Of a DNA stretch of 64,000 nucleotides, positions 1-11,612 are shown in pieces. Numbering within the stretch: the first letter of the stretch is position 1; each line of letters begins with the position of its first letter. The DNA lies in NCBI GenBank assembly GCA_009733715.1, contig WMKJ01000012.1, positions 118,393 to 182,392 on the forward strand. The letters run 5' to 3'. The notes below the pieces were generated by a model that ran no database searches, had not been told where the DNA came from, and saw only the letters and a program-made list of their open reading frames with translations. The position numbers were made by a program, and so were the translations under genes. The DNA comes from Herpomyces periplanetae (Eukaryota; Ascomycota; Laboulbeniomycetes; Herpomycetales; Herpomycetaceae).

Positions 1-1556
1 ATAATTCGTAGCATAATCCACTAGTTGTGGCTAATTGAGAAATAATCCCAATTGAACAGTGATAAATAGAGGCTGAGACACATTAAGAAAAATATTAAAA
101 ATCTCTGTGCTAAACGTGGCATTCCCAGCCAAGCGAATGTATGAAAATATTTTAAAGTTTCACATCTCACGGGGGAAACATGTTGCGCAAGGCGTGACGT
201 AAGAATTCCCAATTGCGAATTCAGACTGAAGTAATGAACGCGATATTGAGTTGAATACACTTTCAATTCCATTCAAATTAATCCCAAATGATCCACATTA
301 ATCAGATCATGGTCAATCCGTTTTCACTCTAGGCAAATACGAGGCGCACGATGAAAATTTCTGTTGAAAGTGCTCAAGCACCAACCAGACAGCCTAATGA
401 GAAACCACATGACTAGACATGTCTAACGTAGGAAATATCCGTGTAACCTACACGACGGAATGAAGTTAAGTTGCACAACGAACGCCCATTTCATAGTTAA
501 AGAATGGTTCAACGTTTTATCGCTAGCCTCGAAGGTGCGTAAACCCACGAGGTCAAGTCGCCATATCGAGGTAGACGCACGCGTTTTTCATTGCGCAAAC
601 TAGTAACACAGCAGTAATTTTGTGGCTCGCAAATTAAACAAGTAAAATTAACAATAAACTTTGAGTACAATTCCTGTAAGATTGACTTGAATCGTGATGA
701 ATCGCCAAATGAACATCGTCAACTCACTCATTCACGCGTCAAATCTCTTCACCTTCCAACCTGCTTCATCACATGATATTGACTGACTAATACATTCATG
801 TGACTTGCTTGTGATGACGTAAGGGAAAGACATGGCTTAAGTTAGTGTGGCTTGTGGATGCGAGGGTTTTAAGAAGAGGGAGCTTAGGTTAGTATAGGTA
901 TTAATTAGAATTAGTATAGGCATTGACATTAGTCTTAGTGTTATTGAATTTATCTGTTAATTGATCCATGGGTTGTACCGCGTACGTGTACAAATGGTAC
1001 TTGTGATTAATTTTGTTCAAACAAGAATTAGTTATCTTCACCTCAATCATGTTAGCTGTATCCCAACGAATCAAAACGTATATATGATAAACCCAAGAAA
1101 AAAGCCTACTCAGTTAATCAACAACCCTCTCTGTTTGTGATGTGCATAAGCAGCCTCAAGACATTGCATATTTATGCAGACTCCAACCCTTGTACATAAT
1201 CAAATGCATTCAAATACTCATCCGTAAATTGTACAAACTCCTCCCCCCAATTCTATCTCGATTTATAGTTTCTCCGATCCCTATAGGAATCACGTGACGG
1301 TTTAACCCGACGCAAGAGAAAATGGTGGAATGGATTGGAGTTTAGGCGGAGGATTCAAGTTGAATAAAGGTTGAAGGTATACCTTTAAGTGGATAATTAG
1401 TAAAAGATAAATTTTTAAATGATTGATGATAGGATTTATTGCTGAGATTTGAAAGAGCAAACATGAAATTTAAGCTAACAAATTTTCGGGGAAGCATTTG
1501 GTTTAATAACTTTAACAAGGTATACACTTGCGATTTATCGATGATTTTTCGACAAT
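1..1556. other. intergenic, no gene seen
   Basis: AT-rich sequence upstream of the farnesyltransferase gene. The only open frames are short (61-83 codons), on the minus strand, and resemble no protein I know. I see no tRNA boxes, long repeats or transposon ends. The right-hand few hundred bases presumably hold the promoter of the downstream plus-strand gene, but no clear TATA element or operator stands out. Confidence 0.5.
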
Positions 1557-3761
1557 ATGAGGCAATTCGAAAATTTATCTCCTAACCAACTTGAACGTGA
1601 AATGGCAACGTTAACCAACAATTTCGAAGGGGTTAAAGTAAATGAAACTGACGATGTGCCTTATACTGTCAACTTCATTTCCAATCAGTCTTCTCAATGT
1701 CCCGGGGTATCTACCATCCCACCGGATCTTTATGAAACTGAAACTTCCGCTTTACAATATGATACAGAGCTACTATGCGTTGAATCACTTGCTAAATCTA
1801 AATTTCAAACGTGCAGCAGCTCATCATCTTCTAGTTCGGGATCAAGTCAACCGTTTGGTCAACAAAACTCTTGGTTTAATGCTCGCTTATTGCGCAATAA
1901 GCATAGAAAGTTTTTGCTAAATGTACTGCTTTCTGCCCATCCTAGCTCTTTTCAAACCATGGACGCTAGTCGTCCATGGCTTGTGTACTGGTCCTTGTGC
2001 GCTTTAGCTATGCTTGGAGATGATGTAACCCAATATCGAAGCAAGTACGTTAAATCACCTATCATTAAACTTTCCATTTTCCCTGCTTCGTCGTTGTTAA
2101 CCTTATTTCACTTCTAACAGGGCAGTAAACACAATATCACAATGGCAAAACATCGATGGCGGCTTCGGGGGAGGTCAAGGCCAAATCTCTCACTGTGCTG
2201 TATCATATGCAGCTATTTTAAGCCTGGTAATCCTTGGAGGCAAAGAAGCGTATTCCTGCGTTAATAGACGTGCTATGTAAGCTTACCATCTGGTGTAATT
2301 TCTCATTAACATATCTATCAAACACTTGCAAGATCATGGGTGAGTCGTTATGCTAACTGTATAGTATCGCATAGGTGGCAATGGCTAGGACGTCTAAAGC
2401 AAGCCGACGGTGGATTTTCTGTGTGTGAATCTGGTGAAATTGATATTCGGTAAGCTCTGGTGTCCATCTCAACGTTAAATATCCAAACATTAGCTCATAT
2501 CATAATAGAGGTGCATTTTGTGCCCTCATAATATTATCTGTACTTAAGTTACCCTTGGAACTTCCTTCCAATGCACCAGCAAGATCCCACAATGTTACCA
2601 ATTTTTTGGACGGCCTGGGCAATTGGATTTCCAGTTGTAAGTTTCTAAACATACTTCTTTTGCTATATATATATATCCATGTTAATCTAGACCTTGAGTG
2701 CCTAGGCCAGACTTATGAAGGTGGACTTGGTGGATTTCCCGGGTGTGAAGCCCATGGAGCATATACATATTGTGGATTAGGATGCTTGTGCTTAATGGAT
2801 GTACCACAAGAAACCATTTCCGGGTAAGTATATCAAAAATAACCATATTGAAATAGTATACGTGAATTTTGCAAATACGCTTGTTCCAATTGAGTCGGCT
2901 GACTCTGCTAGATTTTTGGATATTAATAGCTTAATCTCATGGCTTTCTGAACGGCAGTATCGTATAGAAGGTGGTTTTGCGGGACGTACGAATAAATTGG
3001 TAGACGGATGCTACAGCCATTGGATTGGAAATTCATGGAATATGATTGAAGCAGCATTTACAGATATGGATTGCCTGTGGAGTCGTGAGGATTTGTTACG
3101 ATACATATTGGTCAATTGTCAAAGTTCAAGTGGAGGTTTATGTGATAAGCCCGGAAAGTAAGTTAACAATACGGATGAACGTTTGAATGATTTACACGAT
3201 AATAAGTTTATAATAATTAAAAAAAAGTTTAACACATGAATAATAAAACACAGATCACCAGACGCTTATCATACAAATTACACTTTGGCGGGAATCTCCG
3301 CTGGACAAAATTGGTTTAGCATTGACAAATCATACGTGAGACAAAGAACCAAAGATTTAAACTATCCGGAAATGCCAATCAACGAATTATTACCGGCAAA
3401 AGCATGGAAAAGTAGGCAGTGGGAAGGTGTGCGTGCTACATTAGATGAAAGTCAAGTATATGCAGATTTTATGCGAAATGATAGCCCCAACTCTCCCCAT
3501 GAAGTGCGTGATGTTACTAACATCAATACCCACACTACTAATGCCAGCACAAAATATTTAAGCCAACGTCATAAAAATCGTCGTTATGCTAAGACCTCTC
3601 CTCCCAAAAGTAGTTCCAAACTATCCCACAATCATGAGAAAATGTATAACATTTTAGATTCACATGACAATCTTGTCATGCCGTTGAATCCAGTTTATGC
3701 AGTCCCATGCGGAATGGCTGAATTAGCACAAGCATGGTATTCGAGTCTAGAAGGCTTTTAG
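1557..3761 (+). CDS. RAM1: protein farnesyltransferase subunit beta
   Basis: Catalytic beta subunit of the cytosolic enzyme that attaches farnesyl to the cysteine of CaaX proteins such as Ras and a-factor-type pheromones; it works with an alpha subunit not present here. Seven exons are inferred: 1557-2044, 2121-2276, 2375-2449, 2509-2636, 2706-2823, 2912-3157 and 3254-3761, together 572 residues. Every junction has GT..AG ends and keeps frame. Family signatures appear in order: a LDASRPWL-like DASRPWLVYW segment, repeated Gly-rich QW-type repeats (DGGFGGGQGQ, ADGGFSV, YEGGLGGFPG, IEGGFAGR), the zinc-binding Asp and Cys in LVDGCYSHW, and the His ligand in AYHTNYTLAG. The N-terminal 100 residues are Ser-rich and the C-terminal 130 residues after the last repeat are basic, variable extensions, making the protein longer than the usual 430-520. 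The start is the first Met of the open frame; a later Met at codon 16 is possible. Confidence 0.9.
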
Positions 3762-4240
3762 AAGTTTGTATTGATCTATAAAGACTAAACCTTATTCTCT
3801 TGCAGTGGGAAAAAATTGGAAACAAATTCCAGGTAGAGAAGTGACAATTGAAAGATGGTTTCTTAGCTTGAAAAAGGAAAGAAGTCTCCGTAAAAAATTG
3901 GAATCATCGTGTTTCAGAAAATGTTAAATTCGTTGAGGGGTGTTTCAGAAACGCATATGAGAATTGTGGAGAGGTTGTGATATAGTTATTATATAATCGG
4001 AGACAAGGTGTGTCTTGGCAGGGGAAAAAAAGATTGATTTCGCGTTCGCGTAATAGAGAATGTGTCTAAATAATTTTCTGGTTAGCAGCGAAGATGATCA
4101 TTTTTCTAGTAAAGATTGCTTTTTTGGGATAAAAAATTTATTCGGGTAGATTCTATCGAGATTTAGTTTGTATATTTTAAAAGGAGGAAGATTGGTTTGG
4201 TTTAGAGGCATGCATACAAACATAGCAGATGAATTGAGGA
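3762..4240. other. intergenic between RAM1 and SMC6
   Basis: Tandem spacer of 479 nt between two plus-strand genes, holding the RAM1 3' end and SMC6 promoter. No open frame of note and no recognisable site. Confidence 0.5.
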
Positions 4241-7200
4241 ATGGGAAAAAGAGGTCGAGTGGAATCGCGAGAGGTTGCGTGTGATAGTGAAACTGATAGT
4301 GATGTGGATGAAATACGCAAACGAGTGCGTCGAGATGAAGTAAAGGAGTCTAGTCGGAAAAACCATGATCATAGTGATGTGGGCGGTGAGGTGCGCTGTT
4401 ACAGTGGTAGCGCGTGGGATACCAAGCAAGCTGTGGGAAATTCGATTGGGGGAAATGGAGGAGACGGTACGAATGAGGAATCGAGAGGGTCAGTTAGTGG
4501 AAGAAGAGGGAATTTCGCAGCTAATTGTGGAATCGTGGAAGGGATTGTATGCGTTAATTTTATGTGTCATTCGCGCCTGGAAGTACGGTTAGGACCGTTG
4601 ATCAACTTTATTATTGGACACAATGGCAGTGGAAAGAGTGCAGTGTTAACCGCGCTTACTCTGTGTCTAGGGTGTAAGGCGAGTTACACAAATCGTGGCC
4701 AAAATTTAAAAGCTTTTATCAAGGAGGGACGAGAGTCAGCAATGGTAGCCGTGCGATTAAAAAACCAGGGTGAAGGAGCTTTCAAGCGAGAAGTTTACGG
4801 ACACACTATAATTGTTGAGCGGCACTTTACGCGCGGGGGTACAAGTGGTTTTAAGATTAAAAATGGACAAGGAAAAATCATATCTACTAAGCGGTCTGAT
4901 CTGGAGGATATTACGGATGCATTTGCGCTTCAGTTAGATAACCCAATGATGGTATTAACACAGGATATGGCTCGTGAGTTTCTAAACAATTCATCTCCGC
5001 TGGACAAATATAAATTTTTTTACCGTGGTACCCAACTGGAAAGTTTGGACAGAGACTACGGAATGATTGAAGAATTTTTAGACAGTATAGAAAGAAAATT
5101 GAGATTCAAAGCTAGCGACTTGAACATGTATGAAGATCAGCATAAAGAACTGCTTAAAAAAATTGAGCTAGCGGAGAAACATCAGACAATTGGTGACCGA
5201 ATACGTGAGATTGGTCGTCAGATGGCATGGGCACAAGTAGAAGAGCAAGAGCGTAATTTGGCAGATTACGAGAGCAAGGAGAAAGAAGCTAAGCGTAAAA
5301 TTGAGAAAGTTGAAGAGTTAATTGAGGGTGTTGATTCCGAGTGTAAACATGCAACTGAAAAAGTTGACGGATGGAAAGAGAAGGTTAACGAAGCCAAGGA
5401 AGTGGTAAAGCAACTTATGGACGAACTTGAGAAAGTTCAGGAAGAGTTTGACGAAGGAAAGAATGCAATATTCGATATAGTTAAACAGGAACGGGAAATT
5501 CGCGGTGAACTACAAACAGCAAAAAAAGCATTAGAAAATACGCAGATGAATATTAAACGAGAGGATGAGCGTATGGAACGTATTGACGGGGGACAATGTG
5601 CACGAAAGAAGGAAGAGCTTAAAGAAGCACAGGATGAGTTGGAGAATGTATTGGCTAAAATAAAGCAATGGAGTGAAGCGCGTGAAAATGTGCAGCGTGA
5701 AGTACGAGAAGCTCGTGAGAAGTATCACGTTGAAAGAGAGAGGTTGGAAGCAAAGCGTAAAGAGGTTGAGGAGAAAGAGAGGTTAATTTGGCGATTAAAA
5801 AAGGATCGTAATGAGTGGGTCAAAGCGTATCCTCGAGGGTTGAAAGAGCTTATGGAAGAGATCAACAAAGCGAAAGATAAATTCAAGGCAGGGCCGATTG
5901 GACCTCTGGGATGTCATATCAAGCTAAAGGAAGCGAAATGGTCTTCAGTGCTTGAGCGGTCGTTTGGTGGAATGCTGAATAGTTTTGTAGTTAAATCACA
6001 AAGCGATGGAAAAATATTGGATGGATTAATGAAAAATGTTGGGTATCCACGTATTATTTTGATTGGGGATGATGAGAAACTTAACATTCGAGCCCACGAA
6101 CCAGATTCGAGTATAGTAACATCATTGCGTGTATTGGAAATTAATGAGGATATAGTGCGAAACCAGGTTATTATCAATCAATCTGTGGAACAGAGTGCAC
6201 TATGTGAAAGTATTGACAGTGGAGTTAATTTGATAACCAAGTTGCGGCCGAAGAATGTTAAGAGATGTTTTGCCTTGAATGTGAATCGGCGTGGTGCAGG
6301 CCAGAGTATTAGCATCTCATCAACAGGAGGAGTAGTTATGACACCAATTGCCCCATGGGTAGGATTGCCTAGAATGCGTACAGATATTGATTCGCAGGCT
6401 GATATAGAGAGGGAGAATTTGGAAGACATGAAAGAGGAAGAAAAGGAGCGAAAGAGGCGGGTGAAAGAACGAGAGGAAGAGTTACGTCGTACTGAAAAAC
6501 ACTTTGAAGATGTAGATGATGAAGGAAGGGATTTGAAATTGGAGGAGAAAGTGATTCGGGAAAAAGTGGAAAAGTTGGAGGATGAATTAATGGAAAATGG
6601 AATACAAGGGGGAAATGGAGGGGAGGGATGTGGAGGTATGAATCAAATTGAAGGGTTAAAGGAACTTTTAAAGGAAAATAAAGAGGAAGTGGAGACATTG
6701 GAGAAGTTGTTTGAAAAGGCTACTGAGGAAAAGGAAACGTTAATGGAGAAGCAAAAAGAACGCATTGAGAAGATTGGAGGAATTAAAGAGAATATTGAAA
6801 GTAAAAAGAATCATGTTAACGAAATTAAGAGTAGGGTACGCAGCTTAGAGGAGAAAGCAGAGGATAAAGCGCGAGAAATGCGCAAATTGGGGGATGAGTT
6901 GACTAGGTCGCGGGAAGAGCTTGCATCAGCGAAGCAACTGGTGGAACGACAAGTTAAAGTGGTGGAAGAATTCGTTGAGCAAGCTAGTAAGATTGTTAAA
7001 AGGGTAAAGGTTTGGAAGGGGGAAAGTTATGAAAGTTTAGAGGCTAAACTTGAAAAACTGTCGAATGATAGAGCTGAAGTGGAAAAAGCGGGACAAATGA
7101 CACAAGTGGAAGAATTATCAAGTGAAGTTGAAAAATCCAGAGAAAAGATTCGACTTGCAAAAGAGCAGTATGAGGGGTTGAAAGAAACCGCTCAGTTGTT

Positions 7201-7787
7201 GAAGCGAAGTTTAATTAACCGTCGAGAACGTTGGCTAAGGTTTCGACAGCATATTAGTACGCGAGCACGAACTCAATTTGCTAATAAACTTGCACAACGA
7301 AAATTTCGTGGGCGCATGATAATTGATCATGAAAAGCAGGAATTGGACATTCGAGTAGAACCGGACATTAACAGAATGAATACATTTGGTTACAAAACTA
7401 AAAGTTTATCAGGTGGAGAAAAATCTTTTTCAACTATATGTTTACTATTGGCCCTCTGGGATGCGATGGGATCTAGTCTTCGATGTTTAGATGAATTTGA
7501 CGTATTTATGGATAATGTTAATCGTTCAGCGAGTATGTCTATGATGATTGATGCAGCACGGGAGTCTGTATCTCGACAATTTATTCTGATTTCACCTCAA
7601 GCGATGGGAAATATTGATCTGAGTGAAGATGTTCGAATTATCAAGTAAGTAAATTGATTTATTTCACTCTGATTTTTGTTTCGTATTGTCAAAAAAACGT
7701 TTTAGAACAAAATTTAATTCAAACATCGACACAACTCAACATAGAATGAACGATCCTGAACGTGGACAGTCTCTCCTTCCATATTAG
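4241..7787 (+). CDS. SMC6: SMC6, structural maintenance of chromosomes protein 6
   Basis: ATPase subunit of the nuclear Smc5/6 complex, which acts in recombination repair and resolution of replication-linked DNA junctions. Exon 1 is 4241-7644 and exon 2 is 7745-7787, giving 1148 residues. The short last exon restores the family ending RIIKMNDPERGQ. Domains: a hydrophilic N-terminus, then the ATP head half with Walker A GHNGSGKS at 126-133; coiled coil about 290-550; hinge about 560-720 (GPIGPLGCHIKL, then RIILIGDD); second coiled coil about 720-980; C-terminal head with the LSGGE signature at 1056-1060 and Walker B CLDEFD at 1082-1087, where SMC6 has its usual DEFDVFMDNVNR. These last features and the order of domains separate it from SMC5. 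A 3.4 kb intronless body followed by a 43-nt terminal exon is notable. Length matches the family (about 1100-1150). Confidence 0.95.
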
Positions 7788-9342
7788 GTGATGCGCCCTG
7801 AAAACGCGGGGGTCTCCATAATTTATTGTGGGTCATTCCAAAGGTGAGGGGAAATTACCCAATTGGGAGATATCGGACTTGCCTCATTTGTCGAGGTAGG
7901 TTGCACTTACTTCGCCATTTTCGATCTAAGTTTGCCGTTTTATTAAGAAACTATTTCGGATTTCTACAAGTTTTAAGTGTAGTTTGGAGAAAGAATATTG
8001 CGGATCGTCAACTTGGTGATCTAATCCTCTATTGGCAACCATGATTTTCATCAACTAAGGGTCAGTAACTTTACCTGGCTGTGTAGCAAAGAAGTTATTT
8101 CCAGATTATTTTTTTTGCTTTTGATGCCAGGATTTTAAAAATCGTCATACGCGGTATTCTGATTTTATCCTAAAAAATTCTAAATCCTCTCGCTAAATGG
8201 AATCTTGACAATTTAATACTTTCAATAAAGTATTTCGAACGGCCACTATTCTGTCAAGTCGTACCTAGGTTATTTTCTCATTTAATTTTCGCGGCCGTCA
8301 TACCGAAGGCTTACTATGTGCCAGTTAATCATTGTATCATTCACCGTATTGATCTGGCCATCCATTTCCTTGTTGAATTAACAATTGATTTCCTTCCGCT
8401 CACCGGAAGAACCAAACTTAAGAATCTAAAGATTCTTATCCCCTCATACCAGGATATAGCCGATTTTAAATGTGACAATGTTGCGTTTATGTACTTTTTT
8501 GGATGAGTCTTCAATCATACGAAACATTTGTTGATTTTTATTATGTGATTAATATTTTTCAACATCCCTAGTTGTATGATCATTTGTGAAATCTTAATCT
8601 CCATTATTAACGACTCCTCCATTGCCAGCCTGACCCCTAGCATTGCTGGTGTTATGGTTGGTCGTATATCTCGAACATTCGCTCTGTAATTTTGTGCAGG
8701 ATAACACCAATGATTTTCCTCCCGATGAAATATTTTTTAAGTTACTTGTGGATTCTGATAAGTTCACGGATCTACCGATATGTAAAACTTTATCTCGTAA
8801 AGCTTTACTGCTAACCTCTTCACAATTGTACTACAGAACGATAGTTGAATGTATAAAGATAGCTATCCTACCAAATTTTAGGAAAACAAAATCAACCATC
8901 TTTCTTAAGCTATTGCCATTTTTTCCTTACAAAAAGAAGTGTACAAGTGCTCTAAGCTCGTATTTGCATGGGTTAGGTACTTTTGATATACTAATCCAAT
9001 ATTCAAATAATTATCGCTGAGTTCTTTAACCATTTCATATTTACTCGCGCCTAACGTCATTTTATGTGCATAAATTATACAAAATTATAAACCTAATGTA
9101 CGGTTTTATGTTCATACTACCTAATTTATACCTATCGCCTACCAATTTACTAAATTTACGAGCAACACGATAAGGTTATGATAATATTTAAGTCGTTGAT
9201 CCATTTGATATCCGAATAATTTACACTTCGTATAGGCTATTTTATAACCGAAAACAAAAATTAATATTTGCCTGGCCAGTTGAAGCAACATACAAATACA
9301 TTGTTATCGTACATTTTTCAATCTATTTAAACATCCCATCGC
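7788..9342. other. 1.5 kb without a recognisable gene
   Basis: Between the convergent ends of SMC6 (plus) and isocitrate lyase (minus). Three plus-strand frames are open: 7826-8044 (72 codons), 8318-8506 (62) and 8643-9020 (125). None shows a motif I recognise, and I could not join them by convincing splice sites. The sequence is AT-rich with scattered TAA/TGA. It could hold a degenerate gene or long 3' UTRs. For two genes facing tail to tail this gap is long; other convergent pairs here are separated by 137-770 nt. Confidence 0.3.
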
Positions 9343-11066
9343 TCACTTAAACTGCTCTTCTGTCACACCTTTCCCCATTGCACTAGTGCTTGTCAGTCCA
9401 CCCGTTACCATACCCACCAAATTATCCGAATAATTGGCTCCACTCCACTTTTGATGTTTAACAACGTCAATTCGGTTCTGCATCTCAGGGAATTGAATTA
9501 AGTCACAATACGCCTGCATTCCATCACGTACGTAGCTTCGTGCAAATGAATCTGTCACCAATGCTGTCATGTGCAATCCCGCTACCGTAATAAATTGCCA
9601 ACAATAACCTAATTTAGCAAGGCTTTGTATAAATGTACGTTGCTCTGCCGCTTGCATTGAAGTCTTCCAATTGAATGATGGTGATAAATTGTATGCTAAC
9701 TTTTGATGAGGCCAAACTGCTCTTACACCCTGTGCAAATTCTTTAGCTTGCGAAAAATCGGGAGATTTACTCTCCATCCAAATCATGTCTGCATAAGGAG
9801 CGTAAGCAATAGCTCGACGAATTGCACACGAGCATCCACCTTTCAATTGATAATAACCTTCTACCGTACGTCCCATGTCCCAGTTAAAATATATATCATG
9901 GCCCAAAATTGCCTTTGCAATACTCCGCGCTTCTTCGTTACTCTTACTGTGCGCTTGGCTCATATACTCATTCTTCATGGCTTGCTTGCTTCCCATTGAA
10001 ATATTTTTTCGCTCAATCTCACGTACTACAGCTTCGTTAAAGGTCATAAATCCTGCATCCTGTTTCCACTTGTCTTCAACAACTCGTGTAGGACAGGATT
10101 CCTGCTCTCGTGATTGTCTTTGCGGTTTATACGATAGCAACACGTCACGTAACGGTTTAGCTGAAGGATTGGTCGCTCCTTGGATAAATTCATGGTCGCG
10201 TGGATCAATAGCCGATGTTATTAAAGTAGCAGCCTCAGCATCAGTTCTCGCAATACACAATAAATTCACGCCCATAATATCGGCTTGTGCTCGAACCGCT
10301 ATTAATCGATTAATATGTTCTCCCGTTGGTACGAGTACTTTACCTGCCATATGGCCACATTTTTTGGTTCCTGGCGCTTGATCTTCAATATGTATTCCGG
10401 CAGCACCCTTTTCAACAAATAATTTTGTTAACTTCATCACCGCCGTAAGGCCACCGTGGCCAGTATCTGCATCGGCTATCACTGGTCGCAAATAGTCAAT
10501 ATATTCCATTCTTTTTCTCTCTTCTATGGGTGTGCTTAATCGCTCTTCACGCTGCTTGCGATCATGAAATAGTTGAGCCATGAATAAATGTTGTACTTTA
10601 TTAGGTACTGTATTCATTGGATAATCTGCAAGGTCCGGCCCGGGTTCATCTGTAGAAGATGCTGTTGAAGAGCATTGCCATCCTGATACATAAACCGTGT
10701 CTAGGTATTTGGCCATTTGGGTTACCATTACTGGATCAAGGCATCCGAACGTTATGCTTGCATCATGACTCTTTTTTTTCAAGGTTATGCGTTAATTCAG
10801 TTAACTATCGCCCAAATTTACCCTCCTATTAACAACTTTTCTACATTTCAATAATAACTTACATTGGCACGTTCCTCCAAGACTTTCCATAATTTGTTCG
10901 ACATATCATTGCTGGGATACTTGATAGTCAATGTGCCGCGTTTGGCCACAATCTGTTCCGCTGTATACGGTCGTCGTGTATGGCGCCATCGGCCCTCTCC
11001 CCACCACTGTTTTACAGCTGCAACTTGCTGTGCGAATTCACTTTCTTCACGTTCGATTAATGACAT
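9343..11066 (-). CDS. ICL1: isocitrate lyase
   Basis: Splits isocitrate into glyoxylate and succinate, the first step of the glyoxylate bypass, needed for growth on acetate or fatty acids. Two exons on the minus strand, 11066-10863 and 10770-9343, joined by a 92-nt intron, encode 543 residues, the usual fungal length. The N-terminus ([20 protein letters not shown]) is typical of the family. The conserved stretch [10 protein letters not shown] is at about 166-175, and the active-site signature KKCGH, with the catalytic Cys, is at 204-208. The C-terminus is VTEEQFK and lacks an SKL-type peroxisomal signal, so location cannot be read from it. The start follows the conserved N-terminus. It lies head to head with nothing: the next gene upstream (DUF1365) is on the same strand. 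The acceptor AAAAAAAAG|AGT is purine-rich, so its exact position is a little less certain. Confidence 0.96.
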
Positions 11067-11612
11067 TTTAGCTGACTAGTGTACGCCTATGTACCCACAC
11101 GTTACGTTTATCTATCCCAAGTAGTAATACTCCTGCTCACAATTATTTTCCCTCCCAAATTTTGTATACTTCAAATAAACTTTGAAAACACATGTTAATA
11201 TTTCAATTAAAGTACCCGTTGCTGTCAACTATTTAAGTATTGCGGCAAATCACTTGCATTCACCCCATATTGTAGCATCAATTAATCCAATTGCCAAACC
11301 TATCCCTCCCTCATTTGTGCTTCGGCTATTATATTTCCACTCATCCTACAATCGTGAGACGAACGAAATCTTTTCCCGCATTCCCAACGTTATTCATCGT
11401 TGAACTAGTTCATCGCTGAGTTACTATTGACAATTTTAAGCTTTAGTATTCATAGGTTAATACCCCCGCTCGACAATTTATGTCCCAGTGTAGCATCGTC
11501 TTTGCTAGTGCCAAACGAAGATATAGATAGCTTTAAGGGAAAAAAAATTCTTGTTAAAGCGTCTACTGTTTAAGTCATCTGTTGTTATCAACAATTTACC
11601 AAAATACGATAA
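11067..11612. other. ICL1 upstream region
   Basis: Spacer of 546 nt between the DUF1365 gene 3' end and the isocitrate lyase start, so it should contain the ICL1 promoter. One plus-strand frame at 11182-11403 has no recognisable product and is probably chance. A single CreA-consensus hexamer is noted separately. Confidence 0.5.
11464..11469 (-). promoter_or_regulatory. candidate CreA/Mig1 site upstream of ICL1
   Basis: CCCCGC on the plus strand, GCGGGG on the minus strand, matches the SYGGRG consensus bound by CreA-family repressors. It lies about 400 nt upstream of the ICL1 start. Isocitrate lyase genes are classic targets of carbon catabolite repression in fungi, and a CreA-like gene lies in this same window. 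A hexamer of this degeneracy is expected by chance, so the call rests on position only. Confidence 0.25.

Noticed and set aside
9703-10381. Plus-strand frames of 98 and 168 codons inside the isocitrate lyase gene
   Set aside because: Shadows of a well-supported conserved gene on the other strand.
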